Below are positions 35,530 through 43,474 of a stretch of 64,000 bases of DNA, piece after piece. The stretch spans positions 186,001 through 250,000 of the forward strand of contig JACKJU010000002.1 in the NCBI GenBank assembly GCA_020637805.1, given 5' to 3'. Below the pieces are notes generated by a model. The model was not told the DNA's origin. It ran no database searches and was given only the letters and a program-made list of their open reading frames with translations. Both the position numbers and the translations under genes were made by a program. Origin of the DNA: Nitratireductor sp. Its GTDB lineage: Bacteria > Pseudomonadota > Alphaproteobacteria > Rhizobiales > Rhizobiaceae. Every line of letters starts with the position of its first letter. The first letter of the stretch is position 1.

Positions 35530-35880
35530 TACTGATACTCCTCCGGCAAAAGCCGACTGTACTGATCAACACTGTGCCGCATCTTCAAGAGGCCCCTCGA
35601 CCCTCTTGAACCGAGAGTAATCACTCCCGGTAACTTTTTGTAGACCTTATGCAAATATCAGTCAATCTGATGTATCTCATGGTTAATATTAACCATAATT
35701 ATGCCGTTCTCAAATCGACCCAATTCCGGAGCCAATCGCCCCTTTTTGCCTATGTGTGCAAAGATGTCGCAGTTGCCAAACGGAGAGAATCAGTGCGCGT
35801 CGGAACCTTTCCGCCGCCGACGGAAATTCATGGGCAAGTAATTGAAATAAAGAGGGCGCCAATCTTCCCGAGGAACCCGG
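35530..35880. other. regulatory region upstream of the Gly/Lys-repeat gene
   Basis: AT-richer than its surroundings and without a supported gene. It contains an 18-bp perfect palindrome at 35679-35696 and should hold the promoter of the minus-strand repeat-protein locus. Confidence 0.5.
35679..35696. promoter_or_regulatory. 18-bp perfect palindrome, candidate operator
   Basis: ATGGTTAATATTAACCAT equals its own reverse complement. It lies 150 bases upstream of the Gly/Lys-repeat gene start in an AT-rich island. A dimeric repressor or activator could bind here. Confidence 0.5.
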
Positions 35881-38800
35881 TCACTCCGCCGGCACGGCTT
35901 CGCTTTCTACCGGACCGGATGGTGCCTGCGAGAATTGCCGCTGCAGGCGTGCCCTCAGTTCTGCGGCCTTCGCCACTGCCTTTTCCTTGACTGGTCCAAA
36001 GCCACGGATTTCGTCCGGATAGCGGGCGAGGGCGGCGGCCTGGACCTGGTTGGCGGCAGTCAGCTTCGGCAAGATCTCCGCTATCAGCTTTTCATACTCA
36101 CCGATCAGGCGGCGCTCCATCTTGCGCTCGGCCGAGTAGCCGAACAGATCGAGCGGCCCGCCCCGCAATCCCTTCATTGATGCAAGCAGCCTGAATAGGC
36201 GGAAGGTCCAGGGGCCGAACTCGCGTTTCTGCGGCCGGCCATTGGGAAGTTTCCTGCCGCCGAGAATTGGCGGGGCGAGATGAAACTTCATTCTGAAATC
36301 GCCGTCGAAGGTCTCGCGGATGGTCTTCTCGAACTGGCCGTCGGTATAGAGGCGGGCAACCTCGTATTCATCCTTGTAGGACAGCAGCTTGAAGTAGAAG
36401 CGGGCAACGGCGCTCGTCAGGTCGCGGCGTTTTCCGAGTTTCGCTTCCGCCTCTTCAACGCGCTCAACGAGATCGCGATAGCGCCGGGCATAGGCCGCAT
36501 CCTGGTAGCCGGTCAGGTATTCGGCGCGGCTTTCGATCATCTGTTGAAGTGTTTCGGGTTCGCCGGCTCCGTGGCTGGCCTCAGCGATGAACTGGAGTGC
36601 CTCTTCCGGTTTCTCGGCAAAACGGCGGCCCCAGTTGAAGGCGAGGAGGTTCATCTTGATCGCGACGCCGTTCAGCCTGATCGCTTCCTCGATAGTCTCG
36701 ATGGCGACGGGCAGGAGGCCTTTCTGCGCAGCAAATCCCACCATCATGATGTTGGTAGCAATCGTATCTCCGCAAACGAGTTCGGCCAGCTTCGAGAAAT
36801 CCAGGCGGTCAGCGCCGTCGGCGACCGTATCGAGAATGGTATCGACGACCTGTTGTTCGCGGAAATCGAAATCGCGGTTGAAGACGAAGCTCGAAACCGG
36901 TGTCAGATGGGTGTTGATGATGCCGCGCGACCGCGATTTTTCGAGGATCGCAACGGACTCCTTCGCCGCGCCCACCACTGCGTCAGCGGCAAGCAGCAGG
37001 TCGGCTTCGCCGGAAGGGATCTGGGCTGCGGAAACCATGTCCGGCACCCTGGAGAAGCGCACATGGGAAAGGACCGCGCCACCCTTCTGGGCGAGACCGG
37101 AGAAATCCTGGATGATTGCAGCCTTGCCCTCAAGATGCGCGGCCATGCCGAGGATGGCGCCGATGGTCAGGACGCCTGTGCCGCCGATGCCCGTGATGCC
37201 GATGTTGTAGACATTGTCTTCCAGGGCAACGACCGGCGGCTCTGGCAGTGCCTCGCCCGACAGTTCAGGCAGGGCGCGCTTCTTCAGCGTGGCGCCTTCC
37301 ACGGTCACGAAGGAGGGGCAAAATCCCTTGAGGCAAGAGAAATCCTTGTTGCAGGACGACTGGTTGATCTGGCGCTTGCGGCCGAACTTGGTTTCCAGCG
37401 GTTCGATCGAGATGCAGTTCGACTGAACCGAGCAATCGCCGCAGCCTTCACATACCAGCGGGTTGATGAAGACACGGCGGTCGGGATCGACCATGGTTCC
37501 ACGCTTGCGGCGGCGTCTCTTTTCCGTGGCGCAGGTCTGATCGTAGATGATCGCCGTGCAGCCTTCGGTCTTGCGGGCCTGGTCCTGGATGTCGTCCAGC
37601 CAGTCGCGGTGATGAATGGAGATACCCTGGGGCAGAGTTGCGCCCTTGTACTTCTCCGGCTCGTCTGACACGAGCCACAGCCTCCTGACACCCTCGGCTG
37701 CAAGCTGGGCGGCCAGTTCCGGGACGGTGAGGGAACCATCTATCTTCTGTCCGCCGGTCATGGCCACGGCGTCGTTGTAGAGAAGTTTGTAGGTGATGTT
37801 GGCACCCGAGGCGACTGCCTGGCGGATCGCCATCACGCCCGAATGGAAATAGGTGCCGTCGCCCAGGTTGACGAAGACGTGCTTCTCGTCGGTGAACGGA
37901 GCCTGGCCCACCCAGGTAACGCCTTCGCCGCCCATGTGGGTGTATGTTTCGGTGTTGCGGTCCATCCAGAGCGACATGAAGTGGCAACCGATTCCGGCAA
38001 ATGCACGCGAACCGTCCGGCACCTTGGTGGACGTGTTGTGCGGGCAACCCGAGCAGAAATGAGCAACGCGGGCAACCGGGGCGGCATGCTGAACGCGCCG
38101 CTTGCGGCGTTCTCCATACCATTCGAGCTTGGCTGCGATGTGCTTGCGCAAGTCTTCCGGCAAATCGAATTCGAGCAGGCGGGTGGCAATCGCGCGAATG
38201 GCGACGCCGGCGGAAATGTCCTCGTACAGGGAAAGGACATGCCGGTCCTTGTGATCGAACTTGCCGACGATGCGTGGCCGCACGTCCGCGCGCCAGTTGA
38301 ACAGTTGCTGCTTGATCTGGTGTTCGACGACCTCGCGGCGCTCCTCGATGACAAGGATCTCCTCGAGCCCCTCGGCAAAGTGACGAATGCCTTCGGGTTC
38401 CAGCGGCCAGACCATGCGTACCTTGTAGAGGCGCAGGCCAATCCTGTCGGCGGTCTTTTCGTCGATGCCCAGGTGGCGGAGTGCTTCGCGCACGTTTTCG
38501 TAGGCTTTGCCGGACGCGACGATGCCGAAGCGCGGCTTGCGGGAGTCGATCACAAGCTGGTCGATCCTGTTTGCCCGCGCCCAGGCGATTGCCGCGTAGG
38601 CCTTGTATTCCTGCAGACGTGCATCCTGAGCGAAGCGGTCATCGGGCCAGCGAATATTCAGCCCGGTTTCGGGCATTTCGAAATCGTTCGGGGTGACGAA
38701 CTGGCGGTGCTCGCCAGCAAGATCGACCACGCCGGTGGTCTCGATGGTGTCGGCTATCACCTTGTATCCGACCCAAAGGCCGGAATAGCGGCTCATCGCG

Positions 38801-39381
38801 ATGCCCATCAGCCCGAGCTCGGTGAATTCCTGCACGGAGGAGGGGAAGAGAACGGGCATGATCGCCGCCATGAAGGCGTGGTCCGACTGGTGGGCCACCG
38901 TCGAGGATTTCGCGGCATGATCGTCGCCGGCGATCGCAAGGACACCGCCATGGCGGGCAGTGCCGAAGGAGTTGGCGTGCTTGAACACGTCCCCGCAACG
39001 GTCGACGCCCGGACCCTTGCCATACCAGAGACCCAGAATGCCGTCCTTTCTGGCACCGGGCGACATGTTGAGTTGCTGCGAACCCCAGACTGCAGTAGCC
39101 GCCAGGTCTTCGTTTACACCGGGCTGGAAATGAATGTCATGCGCCTTCAGGTGCGCGCGCGCCTGGTGAAGGGCGAAGTCGAACCCACCGACCGGCGAAC
39201 CGCGATAGCCGGAAATGAAGGTTCCGGTATTCAGACCGGCCTGCTTGTCGCGGCGCATTTGGACTATCCCCAGACGAACCAGCGCCTGGGTGCCGTTCAT
39301 GAACACCTTGCCTTCTTCGGCAGTGTATTTGTCGTCCAGGGTAATGGCGCCGTCGCCGGTTCCGGATTTCTGGATTCCCAT
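35881..39381 (-). CDS. indolepyruvate ferredoxin oxidoreductase, fused alpha/beta chain
   Basis: 1166 residues, usual length of the single-chain proteobacterial enzyme. The N-terminal half has thiamine-pyrophosphate domains (FISGYRGSPVGGFDFAL; later GIGCHFMSLWMDR and NLGDGTYFHSG). Residues about 640-700 hold a Cys-rich ferredoxin-like stretch (NPLVCEGCGDCSVQSNC, NKDFSCLKGFC). The gamma-type domain follows (GITGIGGTGVLTIGAILGMAA). It decarboxylates aryl-pyruvates from Trp, Phe and Tyr to aryl-acetyl-CoA, reducing ferredoxin. ATG preceded by AGGAGGAAA. An Lrp-type regulator gene lies 1.1 kb away and may control it. Confidence 0.92.
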   Translation of the reverse strand: MGIQKSGTGDGAITLDDKYTAEEGKVFMNGTQALVRLGIVQMRRDKQAGLNTGTFISGYRGSPVGGFDFALHQARAHLKAHDIHFQPGVNEDLAATAVWGSQQLNMSPGARKDGILGLWYGKGPGVDRCGDVFKHANSFGTARHGGVLAIAGDDHAAKSSTVAHQSDHAFMAAIMPVLFPSSVQEFTELGLMGIAMSRYSGLWVGYKVIADTIETTGVVDLAGEHRQFVTPNDFEMPETGLNIRWPDDRFAQDARLQEYKAYAAIAWARANRIDQLVIDSRKPRFGIVASGKAYENVREALRHLGIDEKTADRIGLRLYKVRMVWPLEPEGIRHFAEGLEEILVIEERREVVEHQIKQQLFNWRADVRPRIVGKFDHKDRHVLSLYEDISAGVAIRAIATRLLEFDLPEDLRKHIAAKLEWYGERRKRRVQHAAPVARVAHFCSGCPHNTSTKVPDGSRAFAGIGCHFMSLWMDRNTETYTHMGGEGVTWVGQAPFTDEKHVFVNLGDGTYFHSGVMAIRQAVASGANITYKLLYNDAVAMTGGQKIDGSLTVPELAAQLAAEGVRRLWLVSDEPEKYKGATLPQGISIHHRDWLDDIQDQARKTEGCTAIIYDQTCATEKRRRRKRGTMVDPDRRVFINPLVCEGCGDCSVQSNCISIEPLETKFGRKRQINQSSCNKDFSCLKGFCPSFVTVEGATLKKRALPELSGEALPEPPVVALEDNVYNIGITGIGGTGVLTIGAILGMAAHLEGKAAIIQDFSGLAQKGGAVLSHVRFSRVPDMVSAAQIPSGEADLLLAADAVVGAAKESVAILEKSRSRGIINTHLTPVSSFVFNRDFDFREQQVVDTILDTVADGADRLDFSKLAELVCGDTIATNIMMVGFAAQKGLLPVAIETIEEAIRLNGVAIKMNLLAFNWGRRFAEKPEEALQFIAEASHGAGEPETLQQMIESRAEYLTGYQDAAYARRYRDLVERVEEAEAKLGKRRDLTSAVARFYFKLLSYKDEYEVARLYTDGQFEKTIRETFDGDFRMKFHLAPPILGGRKLPNGRPQKREFGPWTFRLFRLLASMKGLRGGPLDLFGYSAERKMERRLIGEYEKLIAEILPKLTAANQVQAAALARYPDEIRGFGPVKEKAVAKAAELRARLQRQFSQAPSGPVESEAVPAE

Positions 39382-39701
39382 TTTTCCTCCTGGAGCGCCA
39401 TGTCTCTTCGGTATTGAGGGGCCGGCTCCGCAAATGCCGTGCCCTGATACGGCGCAGCTTTCTCCAAGGTAATACTATGGAGCAATTCCCTCGAAACCAA
39501 AGTCCAATTTTGGAGCCCCGGCGCAAGGCTTGTAGGATTTCATCCTGCCTTTTGCCATCCTGATGTGATGAAATTTCAATATTGGTTGAAAATTTCGGGT
39601 TTGCAGCTGGGGCTCGGTTTAATTGTGCAGGCTGGACTCATGTTTGTGCCACGTGATCTACTCTGTGGAACTGTTGCGCTGGAAGAGGCGGAGGTGATCC
39701 C
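39382..39701. other. divergent intergenic region with AT-rich palindromes
   Basis: No gene supported. It separates the indolepyruvate oxidoreductase from the GNAT-like gene. Two imperfect palindromes were seen: CCAAA/TTTGG arms around 39500-39515 and the longer one at 39570-39596. Confidence 0.45.
39570..39596. promoter_or_regulatory. AT-rich imperfect palindrome, possible Lrp-type site
   Basis: GAAATTTCAA and TTGAAAATTTC face each other across TATTGG. Lrp/AsnC proteins bind AT-rich palindromes of this size, and an Lrp gene lies within 1.4 kb. The assignment is inference. Confidence 0.35.
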
Positions 39702-40502
39702 TTGGATGACGAGTTTTTCGGAGCGCCCGACAAGGTGGCGCTGATGCGCCGTGCCGCCGCTCTTTGGGAACTGCTCAAGGAGCAGCCGCGCTATTCCTTC
39801 TACGGGCGCATGGTTGCCTTGAGCGAGCCGGATGAAGACGCGCCTGCGAGATTGATGAACCTGGCCCGGGTGCAGGGCGCTTCCGTCGCTTACTACTACC
39901 CGAAATCGGGCCTCGATAACCTGTTTGCCCAATATGAGGCCCAGGGTTTTGCGCATGATTGGTGGAACCACTATAGGGGAGGGGAAGCGGCCCTTGCGGC
40001 AGCCAGAAAGGTACTGGCCGAACATGCGCTGCCCGGCGACGTAACCTCGGCGCGCATCGATTCCGCCACTCCTGCAGAACTCGTGGCGAAGACCGCCGAA
40101 CTGTGCATTTCATGTGAGGTCATGGCGGTTCCCGGATCGGTGATGCGAGGGATATCCCAACCGGGAATTACGCTGGTTGCGCTGGACCGGATGGGGTCTC
40201 CGGTCGCCCATGCCGCGAGCTATGTAATTCATCACCCAGAGAGCGTTCGTGCGACCGATGCCTTCTGGGGAATGCTGGCAACGCGCGAAGATCGCCGGGG
40301 CCAGAGAATTGCACTTGTTCTGGGAGCGCATGCGATCGTTCACATGTGGGAACGCGAAGGCATTCGCGGTTTCATGACCGGTGTCCGGGAAGGGAACATC
40401 TCGTCTTCCCGGCTGTGCAACCGGCTCGGCGTTGTGGATACCGAATGGGCATATGCGCAATGCATCGACAGGGCGCAGCTTGGCGGGCAACTGACGAAGT
40501 GA
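39702..40502 (+). CDS. GNAT-like N-acetyltransferase
   Basis: 266 residues from a TTG start with GGAGGTGAT upstream. The C-terminal half shows an acetyl-CoA-binding pattern (FWGMLATREDRRGQRIALVLG, the R-x-x-G-x-A-like loop, then GIRGFMTGVREGNISSSRLC). The N-terminal 130 residues are helical and begin DDEFFGAPDKVALMRR; they have no recognised family and may be a divergent second GNAT fold. Substrate unknown. It is transcribed toward the Lrp gene on the opposite strand, ten bases apart. Confidence 0.65.
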   Translation: MDDEFFGAPDKVALMRRAAALWELLKEQPRYSFYGRMVALSEPDEDAPARLMNLARVQGASVAYYYPKSGLDNLFAQYEAQGFAHDWWNHYRGGEAALAAARKVLAEHALPGDVTSARIDSATPAELVAKTAELCISCEVMAVPGSVMRGISQPGITLVALDRMGSPVAHAASYVIHHPESVRATDAFWGMLATREDRRGQRIALVLGAHAIVHMWEREGIRGFMTGVREGNISSSRLCNRLGVVDTEWAYAQCIDRAQLGGQLTK

Positions 40503-40512
40503 ATGTACTGGT

Positions 40513-40980
40513 TCAGACAGGAAGCACGGTCGTATTCTTCACCTCGTTGAGGGCGAAGTGCGAATTCATGATCCCCACATGGGGCAACTTCAGCAGCTTG
40601 CCCTTTACCGTGCGTTCGTAGTCGCGGACCGAGGCAACGACCACGCGCAGCATGTAGTCGAACTCGCCGGAAACCGTGTAGCATTGCAGGATTTCGGGAA
40701 CACCGAGCGTTGCCGTCTCGAACGCATCCATGACTTCGGTTGAGTGGGTTTCCAGACGCACAAACACGAAGATCGAGACGTCACGACCGGCCTTCTCGGC
40801 ATCGACCAGCCAGACACGGCCCTTCAGCAGTCCGCTGTCCTGCATCTTGCGGATACGGCGCCAGCATGGCGTGTGCGAAAGCCCGACCTTTGTGCCCACT
40901 TCCTCTATTGTGATCTCCGGTTCGGCCTGGAGAATGCGCAGGATGTTGAGGTCGATATCGTCGAGTTCGGGTTCTTTCAT
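40513..40980 (-). CDS. Lrp/AsnC family transcriptional regulator
   Basis: 155 residues: N-terminal helix-turn-helix (DLNILRILQAEPEITIEEVG, GLSHTPCWRRIRKMQDSGLL) and a RAM ligand-binding domain (FVRLETHSTEVMDAFE, VSGEFDYMLRVVVASVRDYE). Such regulators bind amino acids and form octamers on AT-rich DNA. Its neighbours include an enzyme of aromatic amino-acid breakdown, which makes control by an aromatic amino acid plausible. Upstream on its promoter side lies dispersed element copy A. Confidence 0.92.
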   Translation of the reverse strand: MKEPELDDIDLNILRILQAEPEITIEEVGTKVGLSHTPCWRRIRKMQDSGLLKGRVWLVDAEKAGRDVSIFVFVRLETHSTEVMDAFETATLGVPEILQCYTVSGEFDYMLRVVVASVRDYERTVKGKLLKLPHVGIMNSHFALNEVKNTTVLPV

Positions 40981-40991
40981 GGGGGCACATT

Positions 40992-41098
40992 AGAGCAATT
41001 CAGGTATTGATGGAATCGGAAAACCTGAATGCGCAAGCGAATTCAGTCACTTGCTGAGACTATCCGTGTGCAGCTGAAGCTGACACGGTCTGGGGCGG
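40992..41098 (+). repeat. dispersed intergenic element, copy A
   Basis: Best-preserved copy with copy C. The first hairpin has arms ATTCAGGT / ACCTGAAT; the second has CCGTGT..CAGCT / AGCTG..ACACGG around GA. It starts 12 bases upstream of the lrp start codon, so it overlaps that gene's probable promoter. Confidence 0.75.
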
Positions 41099-41150
41099 GT
41101 CAGACGGGAGTGCGAGAAGAGAGCGGGCGCCCGGTCAACCATGAGTCATA

Positions 41151-42077
41151 TCAGTTGGATAGGACGAAGCGTTCCAGTTTTCCGAGAGTTTGTTGACCCA
41201 GTTCCACGGCCCCGAATCCCTTTGCGTCCTGGAACTCGGCCGCCGTACTGAATACCATTCCGAGCGTAACCCGGGTTGCCCCATTTTCATCTTCCAGGGA
41301 TACCCATGCGTCGGCATGTTTCGGTCCGTTTTCACCCCAAAGCAACGTGTAGCCAATTCTCTCTTCAGGCTGGACTACGTTGTAGAGGTGATGGTTCGGG
41401 AAAACCGTTCCGTCGGGTGCTATCATGTCGAACACCCATTCACCGCCAGTTCGAAGGTCGATCCTCGTCGTCCTGCAGGAGAAGCCTTCCGGCCCCCACC
41501 ATTGCGGCAGCGTGTCTGGATTCATCCATGCGGCCCATACGAGATTTCTGGGTGCGTTTATTACCCGCTGAAGCAGCATGGTTCGTTCGGCCACGCCCGC
41601 GAGGTTTTCCAGTCCTGCGCCAAAGCCCTGACGGTATCCTTCTTCCATGTCCGCAGCGAGCGAGGAGAGTTGAACCGTGACGGCAATCCTGCTGCGCTCT
41701 TCCGTGCCGGAGAAGTCTGCTGTTACGAGCGAAGCCGACCGGGTAACGCCCTGCTCGGATATCACCTCGTGGTTGATGCTGCACGTTTCGGGCTGCAACA
41801 CGAGCCATTCGCCCTCGCAACGAATGTGAGGCTTTCCATCCGATTTGCAAATCGAGACCTCGCGCCCACCCACACTGGTATTTGCCTCGATGATCTCGAC
41901 CGATACGTCAGGCGAGGGGGATGACCAGACCGCACGCGCGGCAGGGGATATCCATGCTTGCCAAAGAACGGACAGGGGCGCTTCAACCTCGCGTTCGAAA
42001 GCAAGCGTTGCAAACCGGTTGGTGTCAACATTGCTGGCGGGATGGCTTTCCGCCGCAGTATCTGGATGTGAGTTCAT
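41151..42077 (-). CDS. tandem SRPBCC/AHSA1 domain protein
   Basis: 308 residues with two copies of the activator-of-Hsp90-like START fold. Copy one: FEREVEAPLSVLWQAWISP and GREVSICKSDGKPH; copy two: LQRVINAPRNLVWAAWMNP, WWGPEGFSCRTTRIDLRTGG, EWVFDMIAPDGTVFP. The second copy keeps the family pattern better than the first. Such domains bind hydrophobic ligands in a groove. The ATG overlaps the upstream arsR-type stop (ATGA), the usual ArsR-AHSA1 operon. The ligand is not known. Confidence 0.88.
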   Translation of the reverse strand: MNSHPDTAAESHPASNVDTNRFATLAFEREVEAPLSVLWQAWISPAARAVWSSPSPDVSVEIIEANTSVGGREVSICKSDGKPHIRCEGEWLVLQPETCSINHEVISEQGVTRSASLVTADFSGTEERSRIAVTVQLSSLAADMEEGYRQGFGAGLENLAGVAERTMLLQRVINAPRNLVWAAWMNPDTLPQWWGPEGFSCRTTRIDLRTGGEWVFDMIAPDGTVFPNHHLYNVVQPEERIGYTLLWGENGPKHADAWVSLEDENGATRVTLGMVFSTAAEFQDAKGFGAVELGQQTLGKLERFVLSN

Positions 42078-42415
42078 TTTCCGCGCTCCTTCATCGCGTT
42101 CATGACAAATGCATCCAGGCGGTCGAGGCGCGCCTCCCAGATCGCGCGCTGTTCATCAAGCCATGTGCGCACGGGGCTAAATGCCTCAGGAACAATTGCG
42201 CATGTGCGTATGCGGCCGTCCTTGGATGTCGAAATCAAACCGGCCTCTTCCAGAACCGAGAGGTGCCGCATTACCGTCGGCAGTCGCAGTCCCGTAGGGC
42301 CGGCAAGGTTCGTTACCTGAGCGGGACCTTCTGCAAGACGGTTGAGAATGAGCCTGCGCGTCGGATCAGCCAGAGCGTGGAAGGTCAGGGAAAGGTCCGA
42401 TTCATGCTTAGCCAT
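42074..42415 (-). CDS. ArsR-type repressor of the AHSA1 operon
   Basis: 113 residues. A winged helix starts with SLTFHALADPTRRLILNRLA, HTH with VTNLAGPTGLRLPTVMRHLSVL, wing with SKDGRIRTC. No metal-binding Cys pair of the true arsenic or zinc sensors is present. These regulators, coupled with AHSA1 genes, are common in soil alphaproteobacteria. The Met used (MAKHESDLS) is five codons after an alternative start. An 11-bp inverted repeat lies 36 bases upstream. Confidence 0.87.
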   Translation of the reverse strand: MAKHESDLSLTFHALADPTRRLILNRLAEGPAQVTNLAGPTGLRLPTVMRHLSVLEEAGLISTSKDGRIRTCAIVPEAFSPVRTWLDEQRAIWEARLDRLDAFVMNAMKERGK

Positions 42416-42450
42416 GTGGCTAACTATCATTTGGCCGGATGGAGATCAAG

Positions 42451-42478
42451 AAAAACTTAGCTGATATGCTAAGTTTTT
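42451..42478. promoter_or_regulatory. 11-bp perfect inverted repeat, likely ArsR operator
   Basis: Arms AAAAACTTAGC (42451-42461) and GCTAAGTTTTT (42468-42478) around TGATAT. It is 36 bases before the start of the ArsR-AHSA1 operon and between two divergent regulators. No gene ends here, so an operator fits better than a terminator. Confidence 0.6.
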
Positions 42479-42555
42479 TGCTCCGGAATGAGTTGCCTCT
42501 GACTGTCCGGGAAAAGTTGGGAAACAGGCAAGCAGGCACTTGTCCCAAGTTTAAT

Positions 42556-42573
42556 TATCAAGTATTCATGATA
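42556..42573. promoter_or_regulatory. possible ArsR operator of the arsenic operon
   Basis: TATCA and TGATA arms around an eight-base AT-rich centre directly before the arsR start. The position agrees with self-repression, known for ArsR. Confidence 0.4.
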
Positions 42574-42574
42574 T

Positions 42575-42907
42575 ATGGATATGAATCAAAGCCTGTTCGC
42601 ATTTTCTGCACTCAGCCAGCAGACCCGGCTGGAGGTGCTTCGCCTGCTCATCAGGGCAGGGGGGGAAGGCATGCTGGCCGGGGAGATCGGTGATGTGTTG
42701 GGCGTCCGGCAAAATACCATGTCGACCAACCTGAACATTCTCTTGCGTGCCGGTCTGGTGCGAAACGAGCGGGAAGGCCGCGCAATCCGCTATTTCTCCG
42801 ACATGGACGGGCTTCGCGGGTTGCTTTCCTTCCTGATGGAGGATTGCTGCGGCGGCAAGCCGGAACTGTGCGAGCCGCTGCTTGATGCCGTCGTGTGCAA
42901 TTGCTGA
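42575..42907 (+). CDS. arsR: arsenic-responsive repressor ArsR
   Basis: 110 residues. Winged helix: FSALSQQTRLEVLRLLIRAG, then MLAGEIGDVLGVRQNTMSTNL, wing REGRAIRYFSD. Cys residues near the end (MEDCCGG, C-terminal CNC) may bind arsenite; their place near the C-terminus matches rhizobial and Acidithiobacillus-type ArsR rather than the E. coli CVC site. It starts the ars operon. ATG at 42575 or 42581 are both possible; neither has a strong Shine-Dalgarno. Confidence 0.87.
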   Translation: MDMNQSLFAFSALSQQTRLEVLRLLIRAGGEGMLAGEIGDVLGVRQNTMSTNLNILLRAGLVRNEREGRAIRYFSDMDGLRGLLSFLMEDCCGGKPELCEPLLDAVVCNC

Positions 42908-42979
42908 GTTTCCGCAGTCCCTGCGGGCCGTGCGTTCCATTGCGCGTGACCGGGGACTGTATCTGTCAGGAGAGGGAAG

Positions 42980-43456
42980 ATGACAGACAAGATTTATAAC
43001 GTGCTGTTCCTGTGCACGGGCAATTCCGCCCGGTCCATCCTTGCCGAAGCCATTTTGAACCGGGAGGGTGCAGGGCGGTTCAAGGGATACTCGGCCGGGT
43101 CTCAGCCGAAGGGCGAGGTGCATCCGCAGGCGATTGCACTGCTCAGAAAAATGAACCACGACACGGATTTTGCCCGTTCCAAGAACTGGGATGAATTCGC
43201 CGCGAAGGGTGCGCCGGAAATGGATTTCGTGTTCACCGTCTGTGACAATGCGGCCAATGAGGCCTGCCCCGTATGGCCGGGCCAGCCGATGTCGGCCCAC
43301 TGGGGTTTGCCGGACCCTGTCGCCGTCGAGGGTAGCGATACCGAGATCGCGCTTGCCTTTGCCGATACCTACCGCATGCTCAGCCGCCGCATTCCGATCT
43401 TCTGCGCGCCGCCGCTTGCCAGCATTGACAAGCTCGCTCAAGAAACGGCTGGATGA
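42980..43456 (+). CDS. arsC: arsenate reductase, low-molecular-weight phosphatase type
   Basis: 158 residues. The P-loop CTGNSARS near residue 12 is that of the LMW protein-tyrosine-phosphatase-like arsenate reductases; FVFTVCDNAANEACPVWPGQP carries the further redox Cys residues, and HWGLPDP the general-acid Asp. It reduces As(V) to As(III) with thioredoxin or glutaredoxin. Translation starts at an ATG with GAGAGGGA upstream. It lies second in the operon, before the aquaglyceroporin gene. Confidence 0.94.
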   Translation: MTDKIYNVLFLCTGNSARSILAEAILNREGAGRFKGYSAGSQPKGEVHPQAIALLRKMNHDTDFARSKNWDEFAAKGAPEMDFVFTVCDNAANEACPVWPGQPMSAHWGLPDPVAVEGSDTEIALAFADTYRMLSRRIPIFCAPPLASIDKLAQETAG

Positions 43457-43474
43457 GATCAGGAAGCCCGGCGC

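Noticed and set aside
35105..35620. Leu/Pro-repeat frame opposite the Gly-Lys repeat gene
   Set aside because: Created by the same six-base DNA repeat; no signal peptide and no ribosome binding site, whereas the minus-strand frame has both.
36280..37668. 462-codon open frame on the plus strand
   Set aside because: Lies antisense inside the indolepyruvate oxidoreductase gene; composition is that of a mirrored GC-rich codon frame and no family pattern is visible.
37843..39417. 524-codon open frame on the plus strand
   Set aside because: Antisense shadow of the same gene, which has intact domain motifs on the minus strand.
42566..43441. 291-codon minus-strand frame over arsR and arsC
   Set aside because: Shadow; the plus-strand genes carry clear family motifs and operon order.
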